Below are positions 1-8,595 of a stretch of DNA of 64,000 nt, in pieces. Made by a program: the position numbers and the translations under genes. The notes below the pieces were generated by a model. That model did not search any database, was not told the origin of the DNA, and saw nothing but the letters and a program-made list of their open reading frames with translations. The stretch is from Terrirubrum flagellatum (GTDB lineage: Bacteria; Pseudomonadota; Alphaproteobacteria; Rhizobiales; Beijerinckiaceae). The stretch lies in the NCBI RefSeq assembly GCF_022059845.1, contig NZ_CP091851.1, positions 5,011,501 to 5,075,500 of the forward strand, written 5' to 3'. Numbering within the stretch: the first letter of the stretch is position 1; each line of letters starts with the position of its first letter.

Positions 1-1
1 G

Positions 2-298
2 CTCGTCAATCGCGTGATCACGCCGGACAGTTTGCGTGCGACATTCGCGCAGGTGACGGGCGGCATGTTGTCAGGGCCGACTGAAGCGGTTGCGACGGCC
101 GGCGGCGAAGGGCCGACGGTGAGTGCGGCTGGGGAGCCTCTGCAGCCGCGTGAATCCGCCGCGATGCGCTATCTCGACATGGCGAAGGTCAATGGCCAGG
201 TGCAGGCGCAATCGCTCGAGCGCATCGGCGAAGTCGTCAAGGCCAATCCCACTGAAGCGCTCGCGATCATCCGCCAGATGATTCATGAAGGGAGGTAA
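2..298 (+). CDS. fliF: Flagellar MS-ring protein FliF, C-terminal end (partial)
   Basis: The reading frame is open from the first bases of the window, so only the last ~98 residues are present. The visible tail is a low-complexity linker rich in Gly/Ala/Glu followed by a conserved helix ending in ANPTEALAIIRQMI. In FliF this cytoplasmic C-terminal helix inserts into FliG and joins the MS ring to the rotor switch. fliG follows after 8 bp, the usual fliF-fliG order, which supports the call more than the short sequence alone. The MS ring is the inner-membrane base on which the flagellum is assembled. Confidence 0.85.
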   Translation, partial: LVNRVITPDSLRATFAQVTGGMLSGPTEAVATAGGEGPTVSAAGEPLQPRESAAMRYLDMAKVNGQVQAQSLERIGEVVKANPTEALAIIRQMIHEGR

Positions 299-306
299 GT
301 CGCAAT

Positions 307-1329
307 ATGGCGCCTCCTAAGGGTCAGAAGGTCGAAGGCCTGTCAGGACCGCAACGCGCGGCGGTGCTTCTGCTTGCGCTCGGCGAGGAGCATGGCGCCG
401 AGCTCTGGAAGATGTTCGACGAGGACGAGATCCGCGCCGTTTCGATCGCCATGTCGCAGCTCGGCTCGATCGAGGCGCTGACGGTCGAGTCCCTGATCGT
501 CGAATTCGTGTCGAAGATGTCGGCGACCGGCGCCATCACCGGCTCGCTCGACCGCACCGAATTGCTGCTGCAGAAAATTCTGCCGGCGCAGCAGGTCTCG
601 CTGATCATGGAGGAAATCCGCGGCCCCGCCGGCCGCAACATGTGGCAGAAGCTCTCCAACGTCGATGGCGACGTGCTGGCGAATTTCCTGAAGAACGAAT
701 ATCCGCAGACCGCTGCGGTCATCCTTTCGAAAATCAGGACCGATCACGCGGCGAAGGTTCTCGCGGCGCTGCCTGACGACATCTCGACGGATGTGGTGCA
801 TCGCATGCTGAAGCTCGAAGGCGTGCAGAAGGACGCGCTCGAACGCATCGAGGAGACGCTGCGCAGCGAGTTCGTTTCGAATCTTTCGCAGACCACGCGG
901 CGCGACGCGCACGAATTGATGGCGGAGATCTTCAACTCGTTCGATCGCCAGACCGAGAGCCGCTTCCTGAATTCGCTTGAGGAAGTGAACCACGACGCTG
1001 CGAAGCGCATCCGCTCGCTGATGTTCACCTTCGACGATCTTGTGAAGCTCGATCCGGCGTCCATGCAGACCCTGATGCGTTCGGTGGACAAGATGCTGCT
1101 CACCAAGGCGCTGAAGGGCGCCAACGAGACGGTGCGCAAATTCTTCTTCTCCAACATGTCGACGCGCGCCGCCAAGACGATGGAAGACGAAATGGGAGCG
1201 CTTGGCCCGATGCGCCTCAAGGATGTCGACGAGGCGCAAGCCGCCATCGTGCTCACCGCCAAGGATCTCGCCGACAAGGGCGAGATCATGATCAGCAAGA
1301 ACCGCTCGGAAGATGAACTGGTGTATTGA
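307..1329 (+). CDS. fliG: Flagellar motor switch protein FliG
   Basis: This 340-residue protein has normal length for FliG, the rotor protein that contacts the stator and passes torque to the MS ring. It begins with the N-terminal FliF-binding domain (GPQRAAVLLLALGEE), continues through the ARM-like middle domain with the NEYPQTAAVILS segment typical of FliG-M, and ends in the charged torque-generating domain (MFTFDDLVKLD, then a DKxLLxxALKGA segment). It lies 8 bp after fliF and 3 bp before fliH, so the genes are almost certainly co-transcribed and translationally linked. No anomaly was seen. Confidence 0.97.
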   Translation: MAPPKGQKVEGLSGPQRAAVLLLALGEEHGAELWKMFDEDEIRAVSIAMSQLGSIEALTVESLIVEFVSKMSATGAITGSLDRTELLLQKILPAQQVSLIMEEIRGPAGRNMWQKLSNVDGDVLANFLKNEYPQTAAVILSKIRTDHAAKVLAALPDDISTDVVHRMLKLEGVQKDALERIEETLRSEFVSNLSQTTRRDAHELMAEIFNSFDRQTESRFLNSLEEVNHDAAKRIRSLMFTFDDLVKLDPASMQTLMRSVDKMLLTKALKGANETVRKFFFSNMSTRAAKTMEDEMGALGPMRLKDVDEAQAAIVLTAKDLADKGEIMISKNRSEDELVY

Positions 1330-1332
1330 GAT

Positions 1333-1953
1333 ATGACCGCGGCAGAGAAATTCATCTTCGGTCATGATTTCGGCAAGGCGCCGAAGGCGCCGCTCGCGCC
1401 GTCGGCGAATGAGCGCGCTCGCGTGGACAATGAAGAGCGCGCTCGCGAGAAGGGTTTCGCGCAGGGCGTGGCGGAGGGTCGCGCGCAAGCGCAGCGCGAG
1501 TTCGATCAGCGTTTGATGAAGGCGCTTGAATCGATCGCGACGCGCGCGGCCGAGCTGCTTGCGTCGGCTGACGAACTCGAGACTGCGGCCGCGAGCGAGG
1601 TCGTGACATTCGCGTTGCGCTTCGCCGAGGCGGCGGCCGGCGTCGCCATCACGCATTATCCGCTGGCGGCGCTGGAAGCCGCGGCGCGCGACGTTTTCGG
1701 TCAGTTGCGCCAGGCGCCTCACTGCGTGATCCGCCTGCATGAGAGCCTTGTCGAACAGGCGAACGAGGCGCTGGCGCGGATCGCGCGTGAGCGCGGCTTC
1801 GAAGGCCGGCTGATCGTGATGGGCGAAACGGACATCGCGCGCGCGGACTTCTCGCTCGAATGGGCCGACGGCGGCATGCGCCGCGAAAGCGCCGCGCTGC
1901 GCCAGAAACTGGTGGACGCGATCGAGCGTCACGCCGCCATCGCGGTTGATTGA
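1333..1953 (+). CDS. fliH: Flagellar export regulator FliH (FlbE-like)
   Basis: A 206-residue protein between fliG and fliN, the position of flbE/fliH in the Caulobacter-type fliF operon. FliH binds the export ATPase FliI and docks it at the C-ring and export gate. The N-terminal third is rich in Ala/Arg/Glu (heptad-like, with a KGFAQGVAEGRAQAQREF segment recalling the GxxxG-type repeats of FliH); the C-terminal half is a globular alpha/beta domain. FliH sequences diverge strongly, so the call rests on length, composition and gene order. Its stop lies 17 bp before the preferred fliN start. Confidence 0.8.
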   Translation: MTAAEKFIFGHDFGKAPKAPLAPSANERARVDNEERAREKGFAQGVAEGRAQAQREFDQRLMKALESIATRAAELLASADELETAAASEVVTFALRFAEAAAGVAITHYPLAALEAAARDVFGQLRQAPHCVIRLHESLVEQANEALARIARERGFEGRLIVMGETDIARADFSLEWADGGMRRESAALRQKLVDAIERHAAIAVD

Positions 1954-1970
1954 GGAAACGGGAGCCACCC

Positions 1971-2312
1971 ATGAGCGACTCATCGATGCCGCTTCCCGAT
2001 CTCGAACGGAACACGTTCGCTGGAAGCATCGCCACGGATTCGAGCGACGGCCCCATGGTCAGCAAGGGGGCGGCCGATCTCGAACAACTCTTCGACGTGC
2101 CCGTCACGGTCTCGGCCGTGCTCGGACGCACGCGCATGCCGGTCGGCGATCTCCTGAAGCTCGAACCCGGCAGCGTGCTCGATCTCGATCGCAGCGTCGG
2201 CGAAGCGATCGACATCTATGTCAACAACCGGCTGGTCGCGCGCGGCGAGGTCGTGCTGGTCGAGGACAAGCTCGGCGTGACCATGACCGAAATCATCAAG
2301 CTCGACAAATAA
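1971..2312 (+). CDS. fliN: Flagellar motor switch protein FliN
   Basis: A 113-residue C-ring component. The SpoA-type domain is clear: VPVTVSAVLGRTRMPVGDL, then LEPGSVLDLDR, VGEAIDIYVNNRLVARGEVV and a final GVTMTEI. FliN forms the lower C-ring and with FliG and FliM sets rotation direction; it also receives FliH-FliI. A TTG at 1950 would overlap fliH, but ATG 1971 is preferred because GGGAG lies 7 bases upstream and the seven extra residues are not FliN-like. flbD follows after 12 bp. fliM is not present in this window. Confidence 0.95.
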   Translation: MSDSSMPLPDLERNTFAGSIATDSSDGPMVSKGAADLEQLFDVPVTVSAVLGRTRMPVGDLLKLEPGSVLDLDRSVGEAIDIYVNNRLVARGEVVLVEDKLGVTMTEIIKLDK

Positions 2313-2324
2313 CGGAGACCGACC

Positions 2325-3686
2325 ATGCGACTTCTCATTGCCGGTCCGCTTGGCGGGCAACTGATCGAAGCGACGCGCATCGCCATGGCGCGCGGCGCGA
2401 CGGTCACCCATGCCGCCGATCAGGAACAGGCGCTGCAGCATTTGCGCATCAAAGGCGCTGATCTGATCATGGCCGATGTCGTGCTCGACATCGCTGCGCT
2501 GGTTCAGGCGCTCAGCGACGAACGCATCCGGACGCCGCTGATCGCTTGCGGCGTGCGCACCGATGCGCGTGCGGCCGTCGCCGCGATCCAGGCCGGCGCG
2601 CGCGAATATATCCCGCTGCCGCCCGATCCCGAATTGATCGCGGCCGTCATCGAGGCTGTCGCCGCAGACAATCGTGCGCTGGTTTTCAAAGATGAGGCGA
2701 TGGCGCGCGTCGTTCGCCTCGCCGAGCAGGTGGCGCGTTCCGACGCGTCGATACTGGTCACCGGCGAAAGCGGCACCGGCAAGGAAGCGGTGTCGCGGCT
2801 TGTCCATCAGAAGTCGGCGCGCGCGAACAAGCCGTTCATCGCGGTCAACTGCGCGGCCATCCCTGACGCGCTGCTCGAATCGGAACTGTTCGGCCATGAG
2901 AAAGGCGCCTTCACCGGCGCCGTCGCGCGGCGCATCGGCAAGTTCGAAGAGGCGAATGGCGGCACGCTGCTGCTCGATGAAATCTCGGAAATGGATGTGC
3001 GGCTGCAGGCCAAGCTCTTGCGCGCGATTCAGGAGCGCGTCATCGATCGCGTCGGCGGCTCGGGGCCGGTGAAGGTCGATATCCGCATCATCGCGACCGC
3101 CAACCGCAATCTCGCCGAAGAGGTGAAGAAAGGAACGTTCCGCGAGGATCTGTTCTATCGCCTCAACGTCGTGAATCTGAAAATCCCCGCGCTGCGCGAT
3201 CGTCCGGCCGACATTCTCGAACTGGCTGAGTTTTTCATTCGCAAATATGCCGAGATGAACGGGTTGCCGCCGCGCAAGCTCAGCGTCGAGGCGAAACGCA
3301 TGCTGCTGTCCTCGACCTGGCCGGGCAATGTGCGCGAACTCGAGAACACCATGCATCGCGCCGTGCTGCTCGCGACGGACGCCGAGATCGGGCCGGACGC
3401 GATCCGCGCGCCTGATGGCGAATCATTCGGCGCCAAGCCGAACGACGCCGCGACCCGCGCTGCGGAAACCGCCGAAGCTGTGACCCGCTCGCTTGTCGGC
3501 CGCACTGTGGCGGAAGTCGAGCGCGATCTCATCCTCGACACGCTCGATCACTGCCTCGGCAACAGAACCCATGCGGCGAAGATTCTCGGCATCTCGATCC
3601 GCACGCTGCGCAACAAGCTCAACGAATATTCCGACGCCGGCGTCTCGGTGCCGGAGCCCGGCCAGTTGCGCGGGCACGCCGCCTGA
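2325..3686 (+). CDS. flbD: Sigma-54-dependent flagellar activator FlbD
   Basis: A 453-residue bacterial enhancer-binding protein. Residues 1-110 are a receiver-like domain, 125-360 an AAA+ domain with Walker A GESGTGKE (147-154), the sigma-54 contact loop GAFTGA (194-199) and Walker B LLLDEI (215-220), and the C-terminus carries a Fis-type helix-turn-helix (THAAKILGISIRTLRNKL). Its place after fliN matches flbD of Caulobacter, which turns on late flagellar genes with sigma-54 once the early basal body is built. The receiver keeps an Asp near position 51 but lacks the acidic pair and the KP lysine, so normal phosphorylation is unlikely, as reported for FlbD, which is controlled by FliX. fliX is not in the window. 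Confidence 0.92.
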   Translation: MRLLIAGPLGGQLIEATRIAMARGATVTHAADQEQALQHLRIKGADLIMADVVLDIAALVQALSDERIRTPLIACGVRTDARAAVAAIQAGAREYIPLPPDPELIAAVIEAVAADNRALVFKDEAMARVVRLAEQVARSDASILVTGESGTGKEAVSRLVHQKSARANKPFIAVNCAAIPDALLESELFGHEKGAFTGAVARRIGKFEEANGGTLLLDEISEMDVRLQAKLLRAIQERVIDRVGGSGPVKVDIRIIATANRNLAEEVKKGTFREDLFYRLNVVNLKIPALRDRPADILELAEFFIRKYAEMNGLPPRKLSVEAKRMLLSSTWPGNVRELENTMHRAVLLATDAEIGPDAIRAPDGESFGAKPNDAATRAAETAEAVTRSLVGRTVAEVERDLILDTLDHCLGNRTHAAKILGISIRTLRNKLNEYSDAGVSVPEPGQLRGHAA

Positions 3687-3715
3687 TCGCGCGTCATTGA
3701 AGGTCATCTGAAGCG

Positions 3716-5845
3716 ATGAGCGACGTCCCCGCAGATGCGGCGAAGCCGGCGACTTTCGCCGGCTTCAGCGTCAAGGACGCCGGCGACATGCTGCGCCGCT
3801 CCGACATGGCGCTGGCGGTCGCGGTCATGGGCATCCTCGCGGTGCTGCTCGTGCCGCTGCCGCCGATCCTGCTCGACATGCTGCTCGCGGTGTCGATCAT
3901 CCTGTCGGTGCTGATCCTGATGATGGCGCTGTTCATTCAGGCGCCGATGGAGTTCTCCGCCTTTCCGACGATCCTGCTGATCGCGACGATGCTGAGACTC
4001 GCGCTCAATCTCGCCAGCACGCGCCTGATCCTCGCCAATGGCCACACGGGCGGCGCGGCCGCCGGCCATGTGATCGAGGCCTTTGGCAATTTCGTCATGG
4101 CCGGCAATTTCGTTATTGGCCTCATCGTGTTCTCGATCCTGATCATCGTGAACTTCGTGGTCATCACGAAAGGCTCCGGCCGCATCGCGGAAGTCGCGGC
4201 GCGCTTCACCCTCGACGCGATGCCCGGCAAGCAGATGGCGATCGACGCCGATCTCTCGGCCGGCATCATCGATCAGGAAGAGGCGAAGAAGCGCCGCAAG
4301 GCGCTCGAAGATGAAAGCTCGTTCTACGGCGCCATGGACGGCGCCTCGAAATTCGTGCGCGGCGACGCGATCGCCGGTCTTCTGATCACCTTCATCAATA
4401 TCATCGGCGGCATCATCATCGGCGTGTCGCAGCAAGGCATGACCTTCGCTGCGGCGGCGCGCGCCTTCACGCTGCTGACCGCGGGCGATGGTCTCGTCAC
4501 GCAAATACCAGCGCTGATCGTGTCGACCGCGGCGGGCCTTCTCGTGTCGAAAGCGGGCCTGCGCGAATCCGCCGATCGCGCGCTTGGCAAGCAGTTCTCC
4601 AACTATCCCAAGGCGCTCGGCGTTTCCGCCGGCGTCATGGCGCTGATCGGCCTGCTGCCCGGCATGCCGCTGATTCCGTTCTTCGGCGTCGCCGGCATCG
4701 TTGGCTGGCTCGCGCGCTATGTCGATCAGAACAACAAGAAAGCCATGGAGAAGGCGCTCGCCGATCCCACCAGCGCGGCTGCCGCCGCTGCCGCGCAGGC
4801 CGACCCCGAGGAGACGATGTCGTCCGTCCTGAAGATGGACGAACTGAAGCTCGAAATCGGCTACGCCCTGATGTCGCTCGTCAATGGCGCGTCGAACCAG
4901 GAGAAACTCACGGAGCAGATCAAGGCGTTGCGACGGCAGCTCGCGGCGGAGATGGGCTTCGTGATGCCGTCGGTGCGCATCGTCGACAATGTCCATCTTG
5001 AATCGAACGTCTATATCGTGCGCGTGAAGGAGATCGAGGCCGGGCAGGGCCGCGTATTTCCGGGCCAGTTCATGGCGATGGATCCAAATGGCGGTCAGGT
5101 CGGATTGCCGGGCCAGCACACGCTCGAACCGACGTTCGGATTGCCGGCGACCTGGATCGACGCGTCGCTGCGCGACGAAGCGCAGATGCGCGGCTACACC
5201 GTGGTCGATGCGGCGACGGTGATTGCGACGCATCTGACCGAAGTGTTGAAAGCGAATATGTCGGAGCTTCTCTCCCATGTGGAGACGCAGAAGCTCCTGC
5301 GCGAATTGCCGAAGGAGCATCTCGAACTCGTCAAGGAAATCGTGCCGCAATCGATCTCGACCACAGGCATCCAGCGTGTGCTGCAGCTCCTGCTGGCGGA
5401 GCGCGTGTCGATCCGCGATCTCGGCACCATCATCGAGGCGATCGCCGAGGTCTGCGGCGTGCTCAAGAATCCGCGCGACATCGTCGAGCAGGTGCGCGTG
5501 CGTCTCGCCCGTCAGATTTGCGCGCAATACACCGCGCCGAACGGACAATTGTCGATCGTCACCCTGTCATCGCCCTGGGAGACGGCGTTCGCGGAATCGA
5601 TCATCGGCGAAGGCGACAACAAGCATCTCGCCATGGCGCCGTCGAAATTGACCGAGTTCGTCAATCTGGTGCGCGAACGCTTCGAGGACGCGGCGCGCAT
5701 CGGCGAGATGCCGGTCTTCGTCACGTCATCGCAGGCGCGGCCGTTCGTGCGCTCGATTGTCGAGCGTTTCCGGCGCGAGACCGCCGTGCTCGGCCAGGGC
5801 GAAATTCATGCCCGCGCGAGGCTGAAAACCGTCGGCGCGGTGTGA
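3716..5845 (+). CDS. flhA: Flagellar type III export gate protein FlhA
   Basis: A 709-residue protein of the normal FlhA length. The N-terminal half holds about eight transmembrane segments with the signature EFSAFPTILLIATMLRLALN at about residues 80-100, followed by the FHIPEP-type cytoplasmic loop (FVRGDAIAGLLITFIN). The C-terminal half is the soluble domain that forms the nonameric ring receiving export substrates and chaperones. It starts 29 bp after flbD and is probably in the same transcription unit. No flhB or fliQ/fliR gene is visible nearby, so the export apparatus is scattered in this genome. Confidence 0.97.
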   Translation: MSDVPADAAKPATFAGFSVKDAGDMLRRSDMALAVAVMGILAVLLVPLPPILLDMLLAVSIILSVLILMMALFIQAPMEFSAFPTILLIATMLRLALNLASTRLILANGHTGGAAAGHVIEAFGNFVMAGNFVIGLIVFSILIIVNFVVITKGSGRIAEVAARFTLDAMPGKQMAIDADLSAGIIDQEEAKKRRKALEDESSFYGAMDGASKFVRGDAIAGLLITFINIIGGIIIGVSQQGMTFAAAARAFTLLTAGDGLVTQIPALIVSTAAGLLVSKAGLRESADRALGKQFSNYPKALGVSAGVMALIGLLPGMPLIPFFGVAGIVGWLARYVDQNNKKAMEKALADPTSAAAAAAAQADPEETMSSVLKMDELKLEIGYALMSLVNGASNQEKLTEQIKALRRQLAAEMGFVMPSVRIVDNVHLESNVYIVRVKEIEAGQGRVFPGQFMAMDPNGGQVGLPGQHTLEPTFGLPATWIDASLRDEAQMRGYTVVDAATVIATHLTEVLKANMSELLSHVETQKLLRELPKEHLELVKEIVPQSISTTGIQRVLQLLLAERVSIRDLGTIIEAIAEVCGVLKNPRDIVEQVRVRLARQICAQYTAPNGQLSIVTLSSPWETAFAESIIGEGDNKHLAMAPSKLTEFVNLVRERFEDAARIGEMPVFVTSSQARPFVRSIVERFRRETAVLGQGEIHARARLKTVGAV

Positions 5846-5887
5846 TAGGAGTGCGGCGGTTCTCAACTCAACCGTAACGCCGCCGCG

Positions 5888-6487
5888 ATGACCGAACTCA
5901 CAGAACAGTTTGACATTCCCGCCGGCCATCTCGCCGAGGTGGTCACTCTGCTTGAGATGCGCGCGGCGCCGACGCCGGCTGTCGCGCCGGCGAGCTCCGG
6001 CCTTGAGATTCGGCGCGTCGAGAAGCCGTCTGGCGATTGGTATCTCAGATTGTTCCGGGCGGTCGGCGAGGAATGGCTGTGGGAATCGCGTCTGCGCCTG
6101 AGCGCGGATGAGCTGCGCGCTATTCTCGAAGACGAGCGCGTGGAGATATATGCGTTAATGAGGGAAGGGCGAGAGATCGGCTTGCTCGAACTCGATTTCC
6201 GCAAAGCGGGCGCATGCGAGCTGAAATTCTTCGGCGTCGTCAGGGAGGCGATCGGATCGGGCGCGGCGTCCTTCCTGATGCGCGAGGCGATCGCGCGCGC
6301 CTGGGCGAAGCCGATCGAACAATTCTGGCTGCGCACCTGCACGCTCGATCATCAGCGCGCCGTCGCCTTCTACATGAAGGCGGGGTTCACGCCGGTGAAG
6401 CGCTGGATCGCGGTCTTCCCCGATCCGCGTCTTGGCGGGTTGCTGCGGCGCGAAGCCGGCGCGCATGCGCCTGTTATCGAATCTTGA
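5888..6487 (+). CDS. GNAT-family N-acetyltransferase
   Basis: A 199-residue protein whose C-terminal ~140 residues look like a GNAT fold: a central strand with GREIGLLELDF, then FFGVVREAIGSGAASFLMREAI in the acetyl-CoA-binding loop position, and a C-terminal segment DHQRAVAFYMKAGFTPVKR, which is the very common GNAT ending. The substrate cannot be told. It begins 42 bp after flhA on the same strand and converges on the UPF0104 gene with only 3 bp between the two stops. It could modify a flagellar or ribosomal protein, but placement after flhA may be coincidence. Confidence 0.8.
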   Translation: MTELTEQFDIPAGHLAEVVTLLEMRAAPTPAVAPASSGLEIRRVEKPSGDWYLRLFRAVGEEWLWESRLRLSADELRAILEDERVEIYALMREGREIGLLELDFRKAGACELKFFGVVREAIGSGAASFLMREAIARAWAKPIEQFWLRTCTLDHQRAVAFYMKAGFTPVKRWIAVFPDPRLGGLLRREAGAHAPVIES

Positions 6488-6490
6488 ATT

Positions 6491-7564
6491 CTACTCCGCG
6501 GCCTTCGGCGGATCGTTGTCGTGGCGATGGGCGATCTGGGCGCGTTCGAACAGCAGCACGATCACGGCCGAGATCGCCAGCGGCGCCAGGAGATAGAACA
6601 GCCGGAAAACGAGAATCGCGGCGAGCACTTCGAGCTTCGGAATATTTGGCAGCGCCTTGATGAAGAGAATCTCCATCACGCCGAGGCCGCCAGGCGCCTG
6701 CGACAGCAAAGCCGCCGAGAACACCGCGACGAAAATGCCGAGCACCACGAAGAAGCCGGGATTGCCCGCTTCCGGCAGCACGAAATAGATGATGCCGGCC
6801 GCGCCGACGATCTCGAGCGGGCCAATGATGAGCTGCCGCCATGCGATCGGCCAGCGCGGATATTCGAGCGTCAGATTGCCGAGCTTCAGCGCCGGCAATT
6901 TCAACAGCGCGCCCAGGATATAGAGCGCAATGAAGGCGAGACATCCATAGCCGATCATGCGGCCGGTCCAGATCGGCACATGCAGCAGCCGGCGCATCAG
7001 TTGTGGCTCGAACGTGAAGACGAAGCCCGCAAGACAGATCATGCCAAGCGCGAAAGTGAATGAGCAGAAGGCGACGAGCAGCGCCACTTCGCCGGCGGTC
7101 AGCCCCTTCGCGTGATAGGCGCGGTAACGCACCATGCCGCCCGACAGCACGGAGGCGCCGATATTGTGCGAGAGCGCGTAGGTGGTGAAAGAGCAGAGCG
7201 TGATATACAGCCAGGAGATGCCCTTCTCCTTGTGGAGATGCATCAGCGCGATGCGGTCATAGCCGGCGAGCGCCCAGTAAGCGGCGGCCGTGGAGATGAG
7301 CGCGAGCGCGTAGCGATGCGCCGGAATGGCCTTCACCGCGCGCCAGACGTCGCCGACCGTTGAGCCCTGAAATTCGTTATAGAGAAGCCAGCCAGACAGG
7401 ATGACGGCGCCGAGCCCGACCACGGGCCAGAAGACCGGCGCAACGCGCTCGCCCGCGGCCTTCAAAGAGGCCGGCCAACTCGACACAACGTCCCGCAAGG
7501 ATCGGTCCCCTCCCGGACATTCTTCTTGTCGCGCCCGGGTCCGGGCGCCTCCCTGCATCACCAT
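6491..7564 (-). CDS. UPF0104 / lysylphosphatidylglycerol synthase-like integral membrane protein
   Basis: A 357-residue protein with about eight hydrophobic segments and the family hallmark SQAPGGLGVMEILF near the C-terminus. The family (YbhN/UPF0104) shares the flippase-like membrane part of MprF but not its soluble aminoacyltransferase domain, so lipid transport or flipping is a reasonable guess and lysyl-PG synthesis is not expected. The N-terminal ~35 residues are polar and cytoplasmic. The start at 7564 has a GGAG about 9 bases upstream. The next minus-strand gene, fliJ, is 447 bp away, so it probably has its own promoter. Confidence 0.85.
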   Translation of the reverse strand: MVMQGGARTRARQEECPGGDRSLRDVVSSWPASLKAAGERVAPVFWPVVGLGAVILSGWLLYNEFQGSTVGDVWRAVKAIPAHRYALALISTAAAYWALAGYDRIALMHLHKEKGISWLYITLCSFTTYALSHNIGASVLSGGMVRYRAYHAKGLTAGEVALLVAFCSFTFALGMICLAGFVFTFEPQLMRRLLHVPIWTGRMIGYGCLAFIALYILGALLKLPALKLGNLTLEYPRWPIAWRQLIIGPLEIVGAAGIIYFVLPEAGNPGFFVVLGIFVAVFSAALLSQAPGGLGVMEILFIKALPNIPKLEVLAAILVFRLFYLLAPLAISAVIVLLFERAQIAHRHDNDPPKAAE

Positions 7565-8011
7565 TCCAACTCCGGCAAGGGGCCTAACCCCGGCATTCTA
7601 GCCGGCGCGCCTTGAGATTTCGTGTTGCTCCGCACCTTCAGACTTAAGGGGCCTCGGCCCCCTTTCGCCAGTCCCGCATTGTCGCAACCGTCTTCCTGCG
7701 CTTCGGCGGCGACGGCGGCAAGCGAAGGCGACGGCATTCCGGCGCGAGACCGCGCTGCTGCGTGCGGGATCCGTTCCATAAAATCCTCGTGACGGCTGAA
7801 ACGGATTCAATGCGCGAGCAGCCGCGTACGCGGCGTATTGCGGGGGAAATTGCGGATCGAGCGTGGAAAGAGGGCCGATTCGCTCATCGCAAGCGGCGAA
7901 GCGCGCGAATCAACGACGGCCGAATCGTGTCAGGGAAAGGCGTTCGGCGACGCGCGATCGCCGCCGCCGGTCAGGCGACCTCATGCCGCAGCCGGATTGA
8001 AACGGGTGTGC
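7565..8011. other. 447-bp gap without a convincing gene
   Basis: No frame here has a recognisable product; the short frames on both strands are Arg-rich and look like non-coding high-GC sequence. A GC-rich inverted repeat lies at 7646-7665 (AAGGGGCC, two-base loop, GGCCCC, CTT), which could fold in either transcript and may slow or end transcription coming from fliJ, although there is no strong T-run. No tRNA-like cloverleaf or conserved RNA motif was seen. The promoter of the UPF0104 gene should lie in this stretch. Confidence 0.5.
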
Positions 8012-8431
8012 TTAGCCGGCTGCGCGGATCGCGTGCCGGGAGAGGCCGATCTGGTCGTATTCGGCCTGCTCACGGGTCGCGGCTTCGGCCTTTTCGCGGG
8101 CGGCTTCGCGGCTGTCGAGGGTTTCGACCTTCTTCAACTCCTCGAACGCCTCCTCGACGGCGCGGCGCGCCTCATCGAGCTGACCTTTGAGATTATTAGC
8201 GGATTCCCGAAGGTTATCGCGGCGCGTCATCGCCGCGCGGGCATAGGTCGGATAGGCGAAATGGGTGGGATCGTTGATCTTCGCCTTCTGCTCTTCGTAC
8301 TGGATCTCCCGATCCAGATCGCCGGCCATGCGGTCGAATTCCGCGATCATCATCTCGAGCTGAGCCACCTTGCGGCGCTTCTCGTCGAGCTGGAAGCGCT
8401 TGAGGCGCAGCAGGGTGTCCCGCGACTTCAT
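8012..8431 (-). CDS. fliJ: Flagellar export chaperone FliJ
   Basis: A 139-residue, almost wholly alpha-helical, charged protein with long coiled-coil heptads (RLKRFQLDEKRRKVAQLEMM at the start, then two long helices). This matches FliJ, the stalk-like partner of the FliI ATPase that couples ATP hydrolysis to the FlhA gate. It is the next gene after fliI on the same strand, the standard fliI-fliJ order, but separated by an unusually long 164-bp spacer that holds an inverted repeat. Confidence 0.92.
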   Translation of the reverse strand: MKSRDTLLRLKRFQLDEKRRKVAQLEMMIAEFDRMAGDLDREIQYEEQKAKINDPTHFAYPTYARAAMTRRDNLRESANNLKGQLDEARRAVEEAFEELKKVETLDSREAAREKAEAATREQAEYDQIGLSRHAIRAAG

Positions 8432-8532
8432 GGCGAACGCAAACTCCGATCACGCAGGTCCGGCCCCCACGGGGATGACGCCCTCGCCGGACCTCCCTTA
8501 TGGTGACCAAGGAGGGTTGAGCTTTCGTTACC

Positions 8533-8580
8533 GACTTTCGCAAAGGTTGAAACGAGGGAGGCTGGCCTTCAACGAAAGTC
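8533..8580. repeat. Inverted repeat in the fliI-fliJ spacer
   Basis: GACTTTCG at 8533-8540 is repeated in inverse as CGAAAGTC at 8573-8580; an inner GTTGAA/TTCAAC pair strengthens the hairpin and a further CTTTCGTT (8522-8529) can pair with AACGAAAG. The structure sits between fliI and fliJ and could be a partial terminator, an mRNA processing site or a protein site. No T-run follows on either strand, so a simple terminator is unlikely. Confidence 0.4.
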
Positions 8581-8595
8581 GCATTTGGCTTGACG

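Noticed and set aside
343-1983. 546-residue minus-strand frame opposite fliG/fliH
   Set aside because: No domain; fliG and fliH on the plus strand are certain and arranged in their normal operon.
3704-5548. 614-residue open frame on the minus strand opposite flhA
   Set aside because: It is Arg/His/Asp-rich, has no recognisable domain and lies wholly inside flhA. Long antisense frames are expected in high-GC DNA.
7565-8011. tRNA or small gene in the 447-bp gap
   Set aside because: No cloverleaf, CCA end or T-loop word could be seen, and the short frames lack ribosome-binding sites and family resemblance.
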